Shown here: positions 53,245-60,283 of the stretch, piece by piece | Numbering within the stretch: the stretch's first letter is position 1 | How the letters are laid out: each line of letters starts with the position of its first letter | Origin: DASPTT01 sp035623275 | GTDB lineage: Bacteria > Actinomycetota > Acidimicrobiia > Acidimicrobiales > UBA8190 | Reading direction: 5' to 3' | DNA: 64,000 nucleotides | Assembly: GCA_035623275.1 (NCBI GenBank) | Contig: DASPTT010000133.1 | Span: 54,524 to 118,523, forward strand | Made by a program: the position numbers and the translations under genes | Notes under the pieces: generated by a model | What the model was told of the DNA's origin: nothing | Databases searched by the model: none | The model's input: the letters and a program-made list of their open reading frames with translations, nothing else

Positions 53245-53772
53245 CTACTGGCCCGGCGCCCACCGATCACGTAGGTCTTCGAGCCATTCCGGCAGCGTGA
53301 TCGGCGGGTCGGGCAGGGCGACCGCTCCCTGGGCCGCGAGGGTCCGTTCGAAGGACACAGGATCGTCGCCCCACCCTCGCGGATCTCCCATCATGACCTC
53401 GAAGAGCACCGCCCCTCGTGGTCCGGCGACGAAGGGGCCGAAGGCCGCACCGAGCGGGAGCTCGATGTGGGTGCCGGCAGGGCACAGACGGTCACCGCAC
53501 ATGAAATCCCCGTCGAGCACCATGACCACGTGGGGGCTGTTGTGCCCGTGCCGCCGCTGGATGACCCCTGGGTCCCATCTGGCGTACAGCGACAGGTACG
53601 GCGGATCCGAGGAGAAGGCCAACCACTTCTCCCATACCGAAGCCACCGTTCCATCGGCTCGGCGCACCGCTCGTACCTGTTGCCAGCGAACCTCGGGATC
53701 GTCGAGGTGCCGGAACACCGGCTCCATCCCCGGAACCTTCGGCTTCCTCGGGGGCGGAGGAAGCGGGCTCAT
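53245..53772 (-). CDS. Cupin-domain protein
   Basis: A 175-aa protein with one conserved cupin barrel: the first motif in RRHGHNSPHVVMVLDGDFM and the second around CPAGTHIELPLGAAFGPF. The histidines His78/His80-type pair could bind a metal. Residues 1-20 are proline-rich and probably flexible. The ATG shares one base with the stop of an upstream open frame (TGATG). It lies just upstream of a P450 gene on the same strand, so it may serve the same oxidation pathway, but no activity is indicated. Confidence 0.75.
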   Translation of the reverse strand: MSPLPPPPRKPKVPGMEPVFRHLDDPEVRWQQVRAVRRADGTVASVWEKWLAFSSDPPYLSLYARWDPGVIQRRHGHNSPHVVMVLDGDFMCGDRLCPAGTHIELPLGAAFGPFVAGPRGAVLFEVMMGDPRGWGDDPVSFERTLAAQGAVALPDPPITLPEWLEDLRDRWAPGQ

Positions 53773-53996
53773 CAGGGAGGATCCAGTTTCTCAGCAGTAC
53801 GCGGGCAGCCACGCGGAGGCGCCGGACGGAGGATTGGAAGCGTGGTCAAGTTGTAGACCTTCTGATGGTCGAAGTTGTAGTTGGGAACGCTGAGCTCGGT
53901 CGCTCTCGAGGCTAGATCACGGAGTGTCGCTCTGACCGAGCGCTGATGCCCCAGGGCGAGCCGTGCACGCTTCGGGCAACTGGGCCCCCAGCAGCT
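53772..53996 (-). pseudogene. Possible 3' remnant of a gene preceding the cupin
   Basis: Between stops at 53999-53997 and 53774-53772 the minus strand is open for 74 codons without a usable start. The middle reads TELSVPNYNFDHQKVYNL, which has protein-like rather than shadow composition, and the stop overlaps the cupin ATG by one base as in real operons. A different frame upstream (GVAGEGLVKLLGAQLPEA) also looks coding, suggesting a frameshift. I could not assign a family, and it may be chance. Confidence 0.2.
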
Positions 53997-54042
53997 TCAC
54001 AAGGCCCTCGCCTGCGACGCCCCGACCTTCTAGGATCAGGTC

Positions 54043-54693
54043 GTGGTCGGCGGGGGCGCTGAGCGAAATCGCACCGCAGCGACATCTTCCCTGCCAGCGC
54101 GCATCGCCCTGCTCGTCGGCGGCTCGCTGCTGGCAACCCTTTGCTACGGGCTGACGATCCGGGCCGGCATCGGCCTCGGGCCGCTCTTCGTCCTTCAGGA
54201 TGGCCTCTCCAAGCAATTGGGATGCTCGATCGGAAGCGCCGTGATCATCACGGGCTTCGCCTTCGTGGCCGTGGCCTTGGCGCTTCGTTCATGGCCCGGA
54301 CCGGGCACGTTGGCGTTGCCAATCCTCGGCGGTGTCACCCTCAACCTCCTGCTGCCGCATTTGCCGGCGATCTCGGGCGAACCGTTGCGTCTCGTCGTGG
54401 TCGTGATCGCCACATGGTTGATGGGCCTTGGCGGGGCCATGATGATCATGGCGTCGGTCGGCGTTGCCGCGTACGACGCCGTGATGCTCGGGTTGTGCAG
54501 GTTGCTGCGTAGACCTATTGCGCCCGTTCGACTGGGCATGGAGCTTGCAGTCTTCGGCCTGGGATGGCTGCTCGGAGGATCAGTGGGCATCGGGACCGCC
54601 ATCACGGCGGTGTTGATCGGGCCGAGCATGCACCTGTGGCTCCGTGCCTCGACCAGAGTGCGCACGCAGATGCCCCTGGTCGAGAGCACGTAG
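54043..54693 (+). CDS. YczE/YitT-like integral membrane protein
   Basis: A 216-aa membrane protein with five or six helices (RIALLVGGSLLATLCYGLTI, SAVIITGFAFVAVALAL, LRLVVVVIATWLMGLGGAMM, LAVFGLGWLLGGSVGIG). The repeated pattern G-x-G-P-x-x-V-L/M-Q-D-G-L and the central GVAAYDAVMLGL are characteristic of the YczE/YyaS/YitT group, whose role is unknown. The start is a GTG at 54043. The preceding 270 bases hold only the possible remnant described for 53772-53996. Confidence 0.75.
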   Translation: MVGGGAERNRTAATSSLPARIALLVGGSLLATLCYGLTIRAGIGLGPLFVLQDGLSKQLGCSIGSAVIITGFAFVAVALALRSWPGPGTLALPILGGVTLNLLLPHLPAISGEPLRLVVVVIATWLMGLGGAMMIMASVGVAAYDAVMLGLCRLLRRPIAPVRLGMELAVFGLGWLLGGSVGIGTAITAVLIGPSMHLWLRASTRVRTQMPLVEST

Positions 54694-54881
54694 ATCGCTC
54701 TGACGCCTTCCTCGCATGCGGCTCTGACCGCCGGAGCCCGGGACGCCGAGCACCGTCCCCGTCCCGACATCCGCCTCGGGGGAGAAGCCCCCGCCCGCGT
54801 CTGGCGAATCGGGTGCCCCGGGGTCCCCGGCGGGGCCGTTCTTTGTAGACTTGCCAGGGAAGTGCGGTGAAGGGAGCGCCC

Positions 54882-55379
54882 ATGTGGCTGGTCGCCGGAT
54901 TGCTCCTTGGCCTCGTGGTGTTCGTGGCGCTGCTCGGCTTCCACACGGGTCCCCACACCCACCTGGTAGCGGGTGTGCTCGGGGTGGCGGCGGCCATCTG
55001 GCTGGTCGTCATGGCCTTCGAGGGCCGGTCCTTGTCCATCTTGCTCGTGCTGCTCGGGACCGTCCTCGCGATATCAGTCGGCGTAGGGGTGCTGGCATGG
55101 AAGGGCCTCTCGGCTCCGCCGACTGCGAATATCGGTCTTCGGCGAAGGACGCTCGAAGGTGCCGAGGGAACGGCAGTCACCGACCTCGATCTCCATGGGG
55201 TCGTGCGGGTGCACGGCGAGAACTGGTCGGCCGAATCCCTCAACGGGACCATCAAGGCCGGGGCGCGGATCCAGGTCATCAACGCCGAGGGAGTGCATTT
55301 GGAAGTCTGGGGTGAGGAGACAGAAGAGCGGTTGAACCCCGGAAGCACAGAGAGTGGATCTGATAGGAGTCAGCCGTAA
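54882..55379 (+). CDS. NfeD-like membrane protein
   Basis: A 165-aa protein: three membrane helices (WLVAGLLLGLVVFVALLGF, LVAGVLGVAAAIWLVVMAF, ILLVLLGTVLAISVGVGVL) followed by a C-terminal OB-fold typical of NfeD (GVVRVHGENWSAES, then IKAGARIQVINAEGVHLEV). GAAGGGAG 5 bases upstream selects the ATG at 54882 over a GTG five codons earlier. The stop overlaps the slipin start (TAATG). NfeD proteins accompany SPFH proteins and are thought to organise membrane microdomains; the serine-protease part of long NfeD forms is absent. Confidence 0.85.
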   Translation: MWLVAGLLLGLVVFVALLGFHTGPHTHLVAGVLGVAAAIWLVVMAFEGRSLSILLVLLGTVLAISVGVGVLAWKGLSAPPTANIGLRRRTLEGAEGTAVTDLDLHGVVRVHGENWSAESLNGTIKAGARIQVINAEGVHLEVWGEETEERLNPGSTESGSDRSQP

Positions 55380-56290
55380 TGGGTGTCATTGTCGGAGTTG
55401 CCGTCGCTGTTCTGATCCTCGTCCTCATCGGTGTAGCCCGAGCGGTGAAGATCGTGAGGGAATACCAGCGGATCGTGCTGTTCCGCCTTGGGCGCGCCAT
55501 CGGCATCCGGGGACCGGGTCTGGTGTTCATCAACCCCGTCACCGATCGGACGACCTTGGTCGATCTGCGCGAACAGTTCTTGGAGATCGCCCAGCAGACG
55601 GCGATCACCAAGGACAACGCACCGATCTCCATCGACTTCATCATCTTCTACAAGGTGGCCGACCCCGCCATGACCGTCTTGCAAGTGCAGAACTTCGCTG
55701 CGGCCGCCCAGAACGTCGCGGCCACGACGCTGCGAAGTGTCGTTGGCGACATGATGCTCGATGACGTGCTCTCCAAGCGTGAGGAGATGAATGCCGCGCT
55801 CCGGGTGCGCCTGGACGAGACCACCGAGCGCTGGGGGGTGAAGGTCACCAACGTCGAGGTCCGCGAGGTGAATCCCCCGACCGGCGTGCAGGAAGCCATG
55901 ACACGCCAGATGTCGGCCGAACGAACCCGCCGCGCCGCGGTGACCGAAGCCGAGGGACAAAAGCAGGCGGCGATTACGGTCGCAGAGGGCTCGAAGCAGG
56001 CGGCTATCCTCTCCGCCGAAGGCTCAAAGCAGGCGGCCATCCTTGCCGCCGAGGGTGAGCGCCAAGCGGCGGTCCTTCGGGCGGAAGGACTCGCCGCAGG
56101 TCTCGGCAAGATCCTCGTGATCGCTCGGGATTTGGATGAGACCACGATGCAACTTCAATACCTCGAGACGCTGAAGCAAGTCGGAACCTCACCCTCCTCG
56201 AAGATCGTCATACCGATGGAAGTCGGTGGCGTGCTCAAGGGGCTGAACGAATTCCTGCGCCTTGGCACGAACGGTGGTCCATCGGCATAG
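55379..56290 (+). CDS. Slipin (SPFH/stomatin-family) protein
   Basis: A 303-aa SPFH protein. An N-terminal membrane anchor (VIVGVAVAVLILVLIGVA) leads to the SPFH core (EYQRIVLFRLGRAIGIRGPGLVFINPVTD, LREQFLEIAQQTAITKDNA). A helical region follows with four similar 12-residue repeats of the form AEGxKQAAIL (about 192-240), then a C-terminal hydrophobic segment. Slipins form oligomeric cages in membranes and work with NfeD, here translated from the same message with a one-base overlap. Confidence 0.92.
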   Translation: MGVIVGVAVAVLILVLIGVARAVKIVREYQRIVLFRLGRAIGIRGPGLVFINPVTDRTTLVDLREQFLEIAQQTAITKDNAPISIDFIIFYKVADPAMTVLQVQNFAAAAQNVAATTLRSVVGDMMLDDVLSKREEMNAALRVRLDETTERWGVKVTNVEVREVNPPTGVQEAMTRQMSAERTRRAAVTEAEGQKQAAITVAEGSKQAAILSAEGSKQAAILAAEGERQAAVLRAEGLAAGLGKILVIARDLDETTMQLQYLETLKQVGTSPSSKIVIPMEVGGVLKGLNEFLRLGTNGGPSA

Positions 56291-56410
56291 CTTCCCCTAG
56301 CCATAGACCCCGAAGTTCTTCTCCAAGGCTCGGCGGATCTCGCCCCTCGAGGCGGCATCGACCACCGCCCGGGCCGGCTCCCCGCCGGTCGAGGAGCCGG
56401 GTCCGCCTCC

Positions 56411-57748
56411 CTAACGCGCCGCGGTGACCGCGCTGAGGTCGGTGACGCTCCACGGGTGGCCGCTCGCGGGCTGGTTCACGTAGTACATGAGGTCATTGCC
56501 GGCCCCGCCGGGGCTCCAGGCGAACACGGAGATGAGCTCCTCGTGCTTGGAGGGCGCGGGGCCCTCCACCGAGCTGGCGTCTCCGATGATGCTGGCCCCA
56601 CCGGCGGCACCGGCGCTCAGGTCGTAGGCGTTCCAGGGATGGCCATTGACATTGTCGTTGACGTACTCGGTGAGCTGGCCCGCGGGGGTGTCGACGTACA
56701 CGTGCACCAAGCCGTCGCCGCAGTCCGCGAACACGAGGCTCGGCCTGCCCGTGACCGCGCCACCGCCACCCGCGCCGACACTCAGGTTGTAGGCGTTCCA
56801 GAGGTGACCGCCCACGCCGTCGTCCACGTACTCGACGAGCTGCCCGATCGGCGTGGCGACGTAGACGTGGATGAGATTGTCCGCTGCATCACAGGGTGTG
56901 GAGAGGGACAGGCCCACCGGCGAGCCGCCCACGGAACCACCGCCGCCGGCACCGACGCTCAGGTCGTAGGCGTTCCACAGGTGGCCGCCCACGCCGTCGT
57001 CCACGTACTCGACCAGGTCACCGCCCGCCGTGCGTGCATAGACGTGGATGAAGCCGTCCCGGGTCGTGGACTCGAACGCAGTCACGTCCCCCGCGATCGG
57101 GCCGCCACCGCCGGCCCCCACGCTCAGGTCGTAGGTGTTCCACACGTGGCCGTTCACGTTGTCGTGCACGTACTCGGTGACGTGTCCCGACGGGGTGTCG
57201 ACGTACACGTGCGGGGTGTTGTCAAGATAGTCGTACGCGACCGCTGGCTTCCCGGTGATCGGGCCGCCGCCCCCAGCGGCCGCGCTGAGGTCGTAGGCAT
57301 TCCACAGGTGGCCGCCGACGTTGTTGTTCACGTACTCGACGAGGTCGCCCGCAGGCGTGCGCGCGTAGACGTGGATGTAGGGATCGGTGGGGCTTGTGGG
57401 GCCATTGCAGCAGCTCCACTCCGCGACGGGGTCAGCGGCGATGGGGCCGCCGCCGGGTGCGCCGACGCTGAGGTCGTAGGCGTTCCAGGGCTGACCGCCG
57501 ACGTTGTTGTTCACGAACTCGACCAGATCCCCGTTGGCGATGCGTGCGTAGTCGTGGACGAGTCCGTCGCCGCCCCAGGTCACGGTGGCGCCGTCGCTAC
57601 TGGCCGCCGGGGAATAGTTCGACGCCGGGCGCCACGACGGATGGTGGGTGGTGACCTTGGCGACGCCGAGGACGACTGCCAGTGCCGTCACAACCGCCAC
57701 TGCCAGTGCCGCCGCCAGCCAACGGTTCCAGCCGATCCGGTGCGTCAT
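56411..57748 (-). CDS. Anchored seven-repeat protein, probable seven-bladed beta-propeller
   Basis: A 445-aa protein. A membrane anchor (WLAAALAVAVVTALAVVLGVA, ~10-30) is followed by seven repeats of about 50-58 residues. Each has a strand IHVYARTPxGDLVEYV, then NxVGGHLWNAYDLSxGAGGGGxIxG. Repeats 1-6 are very alike; the seventh is degenerate and ends at the C-terminus. Conserved Trp, Tyr and Asn at fixed places suggest ligand pockets between blades, as in propeller lectins. GGAGGAC precedes the ATG at 57748. The product should face outward, bound by its anchor. The family is not recognised. Confidence 0.75.
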   Translation of the reverse strand: MTHRIGWNRWLAAALAVAVVTALAVVLGVAKVTTHHPSWRPASNYSPAASSDGATVTWGGDGLVHDYARIANGDLVEFVNNNVGGQPWNAYDLSVGAPGGGPIAADPVAEWSCCNGPTSPTDPYIHVYARTPAGDLVEYVNNNVGGHLWNAYDLSAAAGGGGPITGKPAVAYDYLDNTPHVYVDTPSGHVTEYVHDNVNGHVWNTYDLSVGAGGGGPIAGDVTAFESTTRDGFIHVYARTAGGDLVEYVDDGVGGHLWNAYDLSVGAGGGGSVGGSPVGLSLSTPCDAADNLIHVYVATPIGQLVEYVDDGVGGHLWNAYNLSVGAGGGGAVTGRPSLVFADCGDGLVHVYVDTPAGQLTEYVNDNVNGHPWNAYDLSAGAAGGASIIGDASSVEGPAPSKHEELISVFAWSPGGAGNDLMYYVNQPASGHPWSVTDLSAVTAAR

Positions 57749-57915
57749 CGGTCCTCCTGCTTCCCCGCCGAGCCTCTCATCGGCACCGGGCCGTGCCGGA
57801 ACCCTACGACGCGGATCCCGCCGCGGCAACGACCGGCTCGGATCTCCACGCCGTAGTGGCCGTCACCTGAGGAGTCGGTCCCTTCGAGCAGGTCGGAGGG
57901 CGCAAGAGCCCCCGG

Positions 57916-58794
57916 TTAGCTCCCCTGGCCGCGCAGGGGCGCGATCACCTGTTCCCCGAAGGCGGCCAGTGTCTCAGGCGGCGCGAAGTCGCCAAACCAG
58001 GTGTAGACGCGCTCGATGCCCCGCATGGCGAGTGCACCGAAGTGGTCGACGAGCTCGGGGCCGCCGCCCACGGCGGGACTGGTGAAACCGAAGCGCCGGT
58101 CGACCTGGGCCGTCAGTGCCTCCCGATCCCCGCCGGCGGGCACCAGCCCCACCACCTCCTGGATCGACACGCGAGCGTCGCCGACTTCGCTGCGCCGAGC
58201 ATCCAGCTGGTCGAGAGCGCCGGCGTGGACGTTCCACCAGTCGGCGAACTCGCGGACCATGGCCAGAGTGCGTCGTCCCGTGCCACCGATGATGATCGGG
58301 ATCCGACTCCGGGGGACCGGCACCTGACGGGCGCCGCGAAGGCTGTGATAGTGGCCGTCGAAGTCGACCACCTCGCCGGACCACAACGCCCGCAGGACCT
58401 GGAGCGTCTCACGCAGCCGCTCGGCACGCTCAGCCGGCTCCGTCGCACCGATCCCGAAGGCCTGCAGCTCGCCGGGCACCGAGCCCCACCCGATGCCCAG
58501 CTCGAATCGCCCACCCGAGGCATGCTCGAGGGAGACGGCCTGACGCGCCAGGACGGCCGGGTGGCGGAACGAGTCGCACAGCACCAGGGAGCCGACGGCC
58601 AGGCGGTCCGTGTGCGCCGCCAGCCACGTCGCCGTGACCATGGCGTCGAACATCGGCTGGTCCTCGGCCTGCGGCGGCGCCAGGTGGTCCATGCCAGCGA
58701 TCCCGGTGAAGCCCGCCGCCTCGGCAGCTCGCGCCCTGCCGACGAGCTCCTCGAAGGAAATCCGCATCTGTGGAAGGTAGAGGACGAACTCCAT
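57916..58794 (-). CDS. LLM-class (luciferase-like) flavin-dependent oxidoreductase
   Basis: A 292-aa TIM-barrel oxidoreductase of the bacterial luciferase family. The N-terminal EFVLYLPQMRISFEELV, GIAGMDHLAPP, the block HPAVLARQAVSLEHASGGRFELGIGWG and the C-terminal PIIIGGTGRRTLAM match F420- or FMN-using members. GGAG 7 bases upstream supports the ATG at 58794. Many actinobacterial relatives use F420, but the cofactor cannot be decided from the sequence. It is divergent from the BNR-type gene at 58956. Confidence 0.9.
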   Translation of the reverse strand: MEFVLYLPQMRISFEELVGRARAAEAAGFTGIAGMDHLAPPQAEDQPMFDAMVTATWLAAHTDRLAVGSLVLCDSFRHPAVLARQAVSLEHASGGRFELGIGWGSVPGELQAFGIGATEPAERAERLRETLQVLRALWSGEVVDFDGHYHSLRGARQVPVPRSRIPIIIGGTGRRTLAMVREFADWWNVHAGALDQLDARRSEVGDARVSIQEVVGLVPAGGDREALTAQVDRRFGFTSPAVGGGPELVDHFGALAMRGIERVYTWFGDFAPPETLAAFGEQVIAPLRGQGS

Positions 58795-58955
58795 GGCCAA
58801 CTCCAGTCAGGGAGCACCTATGAGACCGACGCTAACCTTTGTTCACACCCGTGGACCTGGGTATCCCGACCTTGCGCGGGCGGGCGAGCGTGTCGCTCGG
58901 GTCGGCCTCCACCGCTGGAGCCCTGCTCGGGGACCAGTAGAGCTTGGAGGTGCGC

Positions 58956-59840
58956 ATGCTGTTGGTCGGGACGACCCACGGTCTCTGGGACCTCGACACC
59001 GGTGACTCGTTCCTCGACGGGCAGGCCGTCACCGCCCTTGCCGCGGATGCTGACGGCTGGCATGTCCTCCTCGACGGGAGGGTCGTGGTGCGTCTCGACT
59101 CCGGTAACACCGTCGAACTGGGGGCGCTGCCCGAGCCCGACGGCCAGAGCCTCGCCGTGTTGGCCGACGGTACGGTAGTGGTGGGCCGGACCGGCGCCCG
59201 CCTGGCGGTCGTCAGCCCGGACAGCAAAGTCGTCGACGTCTCGGCATTCGAGGCCGTTCCCGGCCGGGACTCCTGGGAGAATCCGGCCAACCCGACGCCC
59301 GATACCCGCACGATGGCCGCGGGTCCGAGAAGGTGGTGGGTGAACGTCCACGTCGGCGGCGTGTGGTGGTCCGACGACGCCGGCCAGACGTGGCAGGGGG
59401 CGATCGAGCCCGAGGCCGACGTCCACGAGGTGCGTACCGATGCCGACGGGCACGTGGCGGTGGCAGCGGCGGTCGGCTTCGGCTGGAGCTCCGACGACGG
59501 CGAGTCGTGGTCCTGGACCACCGACGGCCTGCAGGTCTCGTACTTGCGGGCGGTGGCCCTCGCCGGCGACGCCGCGTTGGTGTCCGCTTCGGACGGACCG
59601 TTCACCAACAGCGGTGCTGTGTACCGTGCCCGCATCGGATCTAGCTTCGTGCGCTGCCAGGCGGGCTTGCCGGACAGGTTCGAAGGCAACGTCGATTCCG
59701 GCAACCTCGACGCGGCCGCTGGCCGAGCGGCTATCGGCTTCGATGACCGTGTCTACCTGTCCGAGGACGAAGGCCGCACGTGGCGAGTAGCCGCCGTCTT
59801 GCCGGCTCCCGTAAGCGCGGTGCGGTTCGGGCCGACCTGA
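58956..59840 (+). CDS. BNR/sialidase-type repeat protein
   Basis: A 294-aa soluble protein built of beta-propeller repeats. Two Asp-box motifs are clear (SDDAGQTWQG, about 136-145, and SDDGESWSW, about 176-184), with a third in SEDEGRTWRV near the C-terminus. GGAGGTG 4 bases upstream places the start at MLLVGTTHG. No signal peptide is seen. Such proteins resemble photosystem-assembly/sortilin-type propellers and are often annotated as exo-alpha-sialidase without evidence of activity; no catalytic set is seen here. Confidence 0.75.
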   Translation: MLLVGTTHGLWDLDTGDSFLDGQAVTALAADADGWHVLLDGRVVVRLDSGNTVELGALPEPDGQSLAVLADGTVVVGRTGARLAVVSPDSKVVDVSAFEAVPGRDSWENPANPTPDTRTMAAGPRRWWVNVHVGGVWWSDDAGQTWQGAIEPEADVHEVRTDADGHVAVAAAVGFGWSSDDGESWSWTTDGLQVSYLRAVALAGDAALVSASDGPFTNSGAVYRARIGSSFVRCQAGLPDRFEGNVDSGNLDAAAGRAAIGFDDRVYLSEDEGRTWRVAAVLPAPVSAVRFGPT

Positions 59841-60283
59841 GCCCTCCATGTTGGGCTGACGAGCCTCTCCTTTGGGTCGAGGAGATCGCAAAGCCCACTG
59901 AGCACCTGATCGTCGGTGAGCTTCAATTCGTGGTCAGGCGTCGCAAATCGTCGTACGACGATGCTGTAGGTCCACGGCGAGGTGCTCGCCGTCGACCACC
60001 CCACACGGCACCCAACAACGTGGCCGTAAGCGTCCCCGTCAACTAGCTCACGCTCTGGAAGTAGCCGGTAGCACCGTAAGACCTCTGCGGGATGAAGCGG
60101 ATCCTCCCTCGTTGGGGGGTGCACGAGGGGCAGGGCCGGCTTGCCAGCACGAGGGGCAGGGCCGGCTTGCCATCTGGGAGGAGGCGCAAAAAGATCTCTC
60201 CCGCCCGATGAATGAAGAGACGCTCGCATTCGAGATTAGGGGAGATCTCGGCGAGACGGCGTGACAAGCTAAACGCTGCATCG
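59841..60283. other. Intergenic region before the sulfatase
   Basis: 443 bases with lower GC than the flanks. It holds a 26-bp tandem duplication (60121-60172). A minus-strand open frame (from ~60229 across into the end of the BNR gene) includes a protein-like stretch TYSIVVRRFATPDHELKL, but it has no ribosome site and overlaps the BNR gene antisense, so I do not call it. No promoter or terminator was convincing. Confidence 0.4.
60121..60172. repeat. Perfect 26-bp tandem duplication
   Basis: Two exact adjacent copies (60121-60146 and 60147-60172) of a unit that starts GCACGAGGGGCAGGG and ends GGCTTGCCA. It is the only tandem repeat of this length that I saw outside coding sequence. It lies about 110 bases before the sulfatase start. 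Confidence 0.9.

Noticed and set aside
59753..60229. A 158-codon minus-strand frame upstream of the sulfatase
   Set aside because: It contains one protein-like stretch but spans the tandem repeat, has no ribosome site and runs antisense into the BNR gene.
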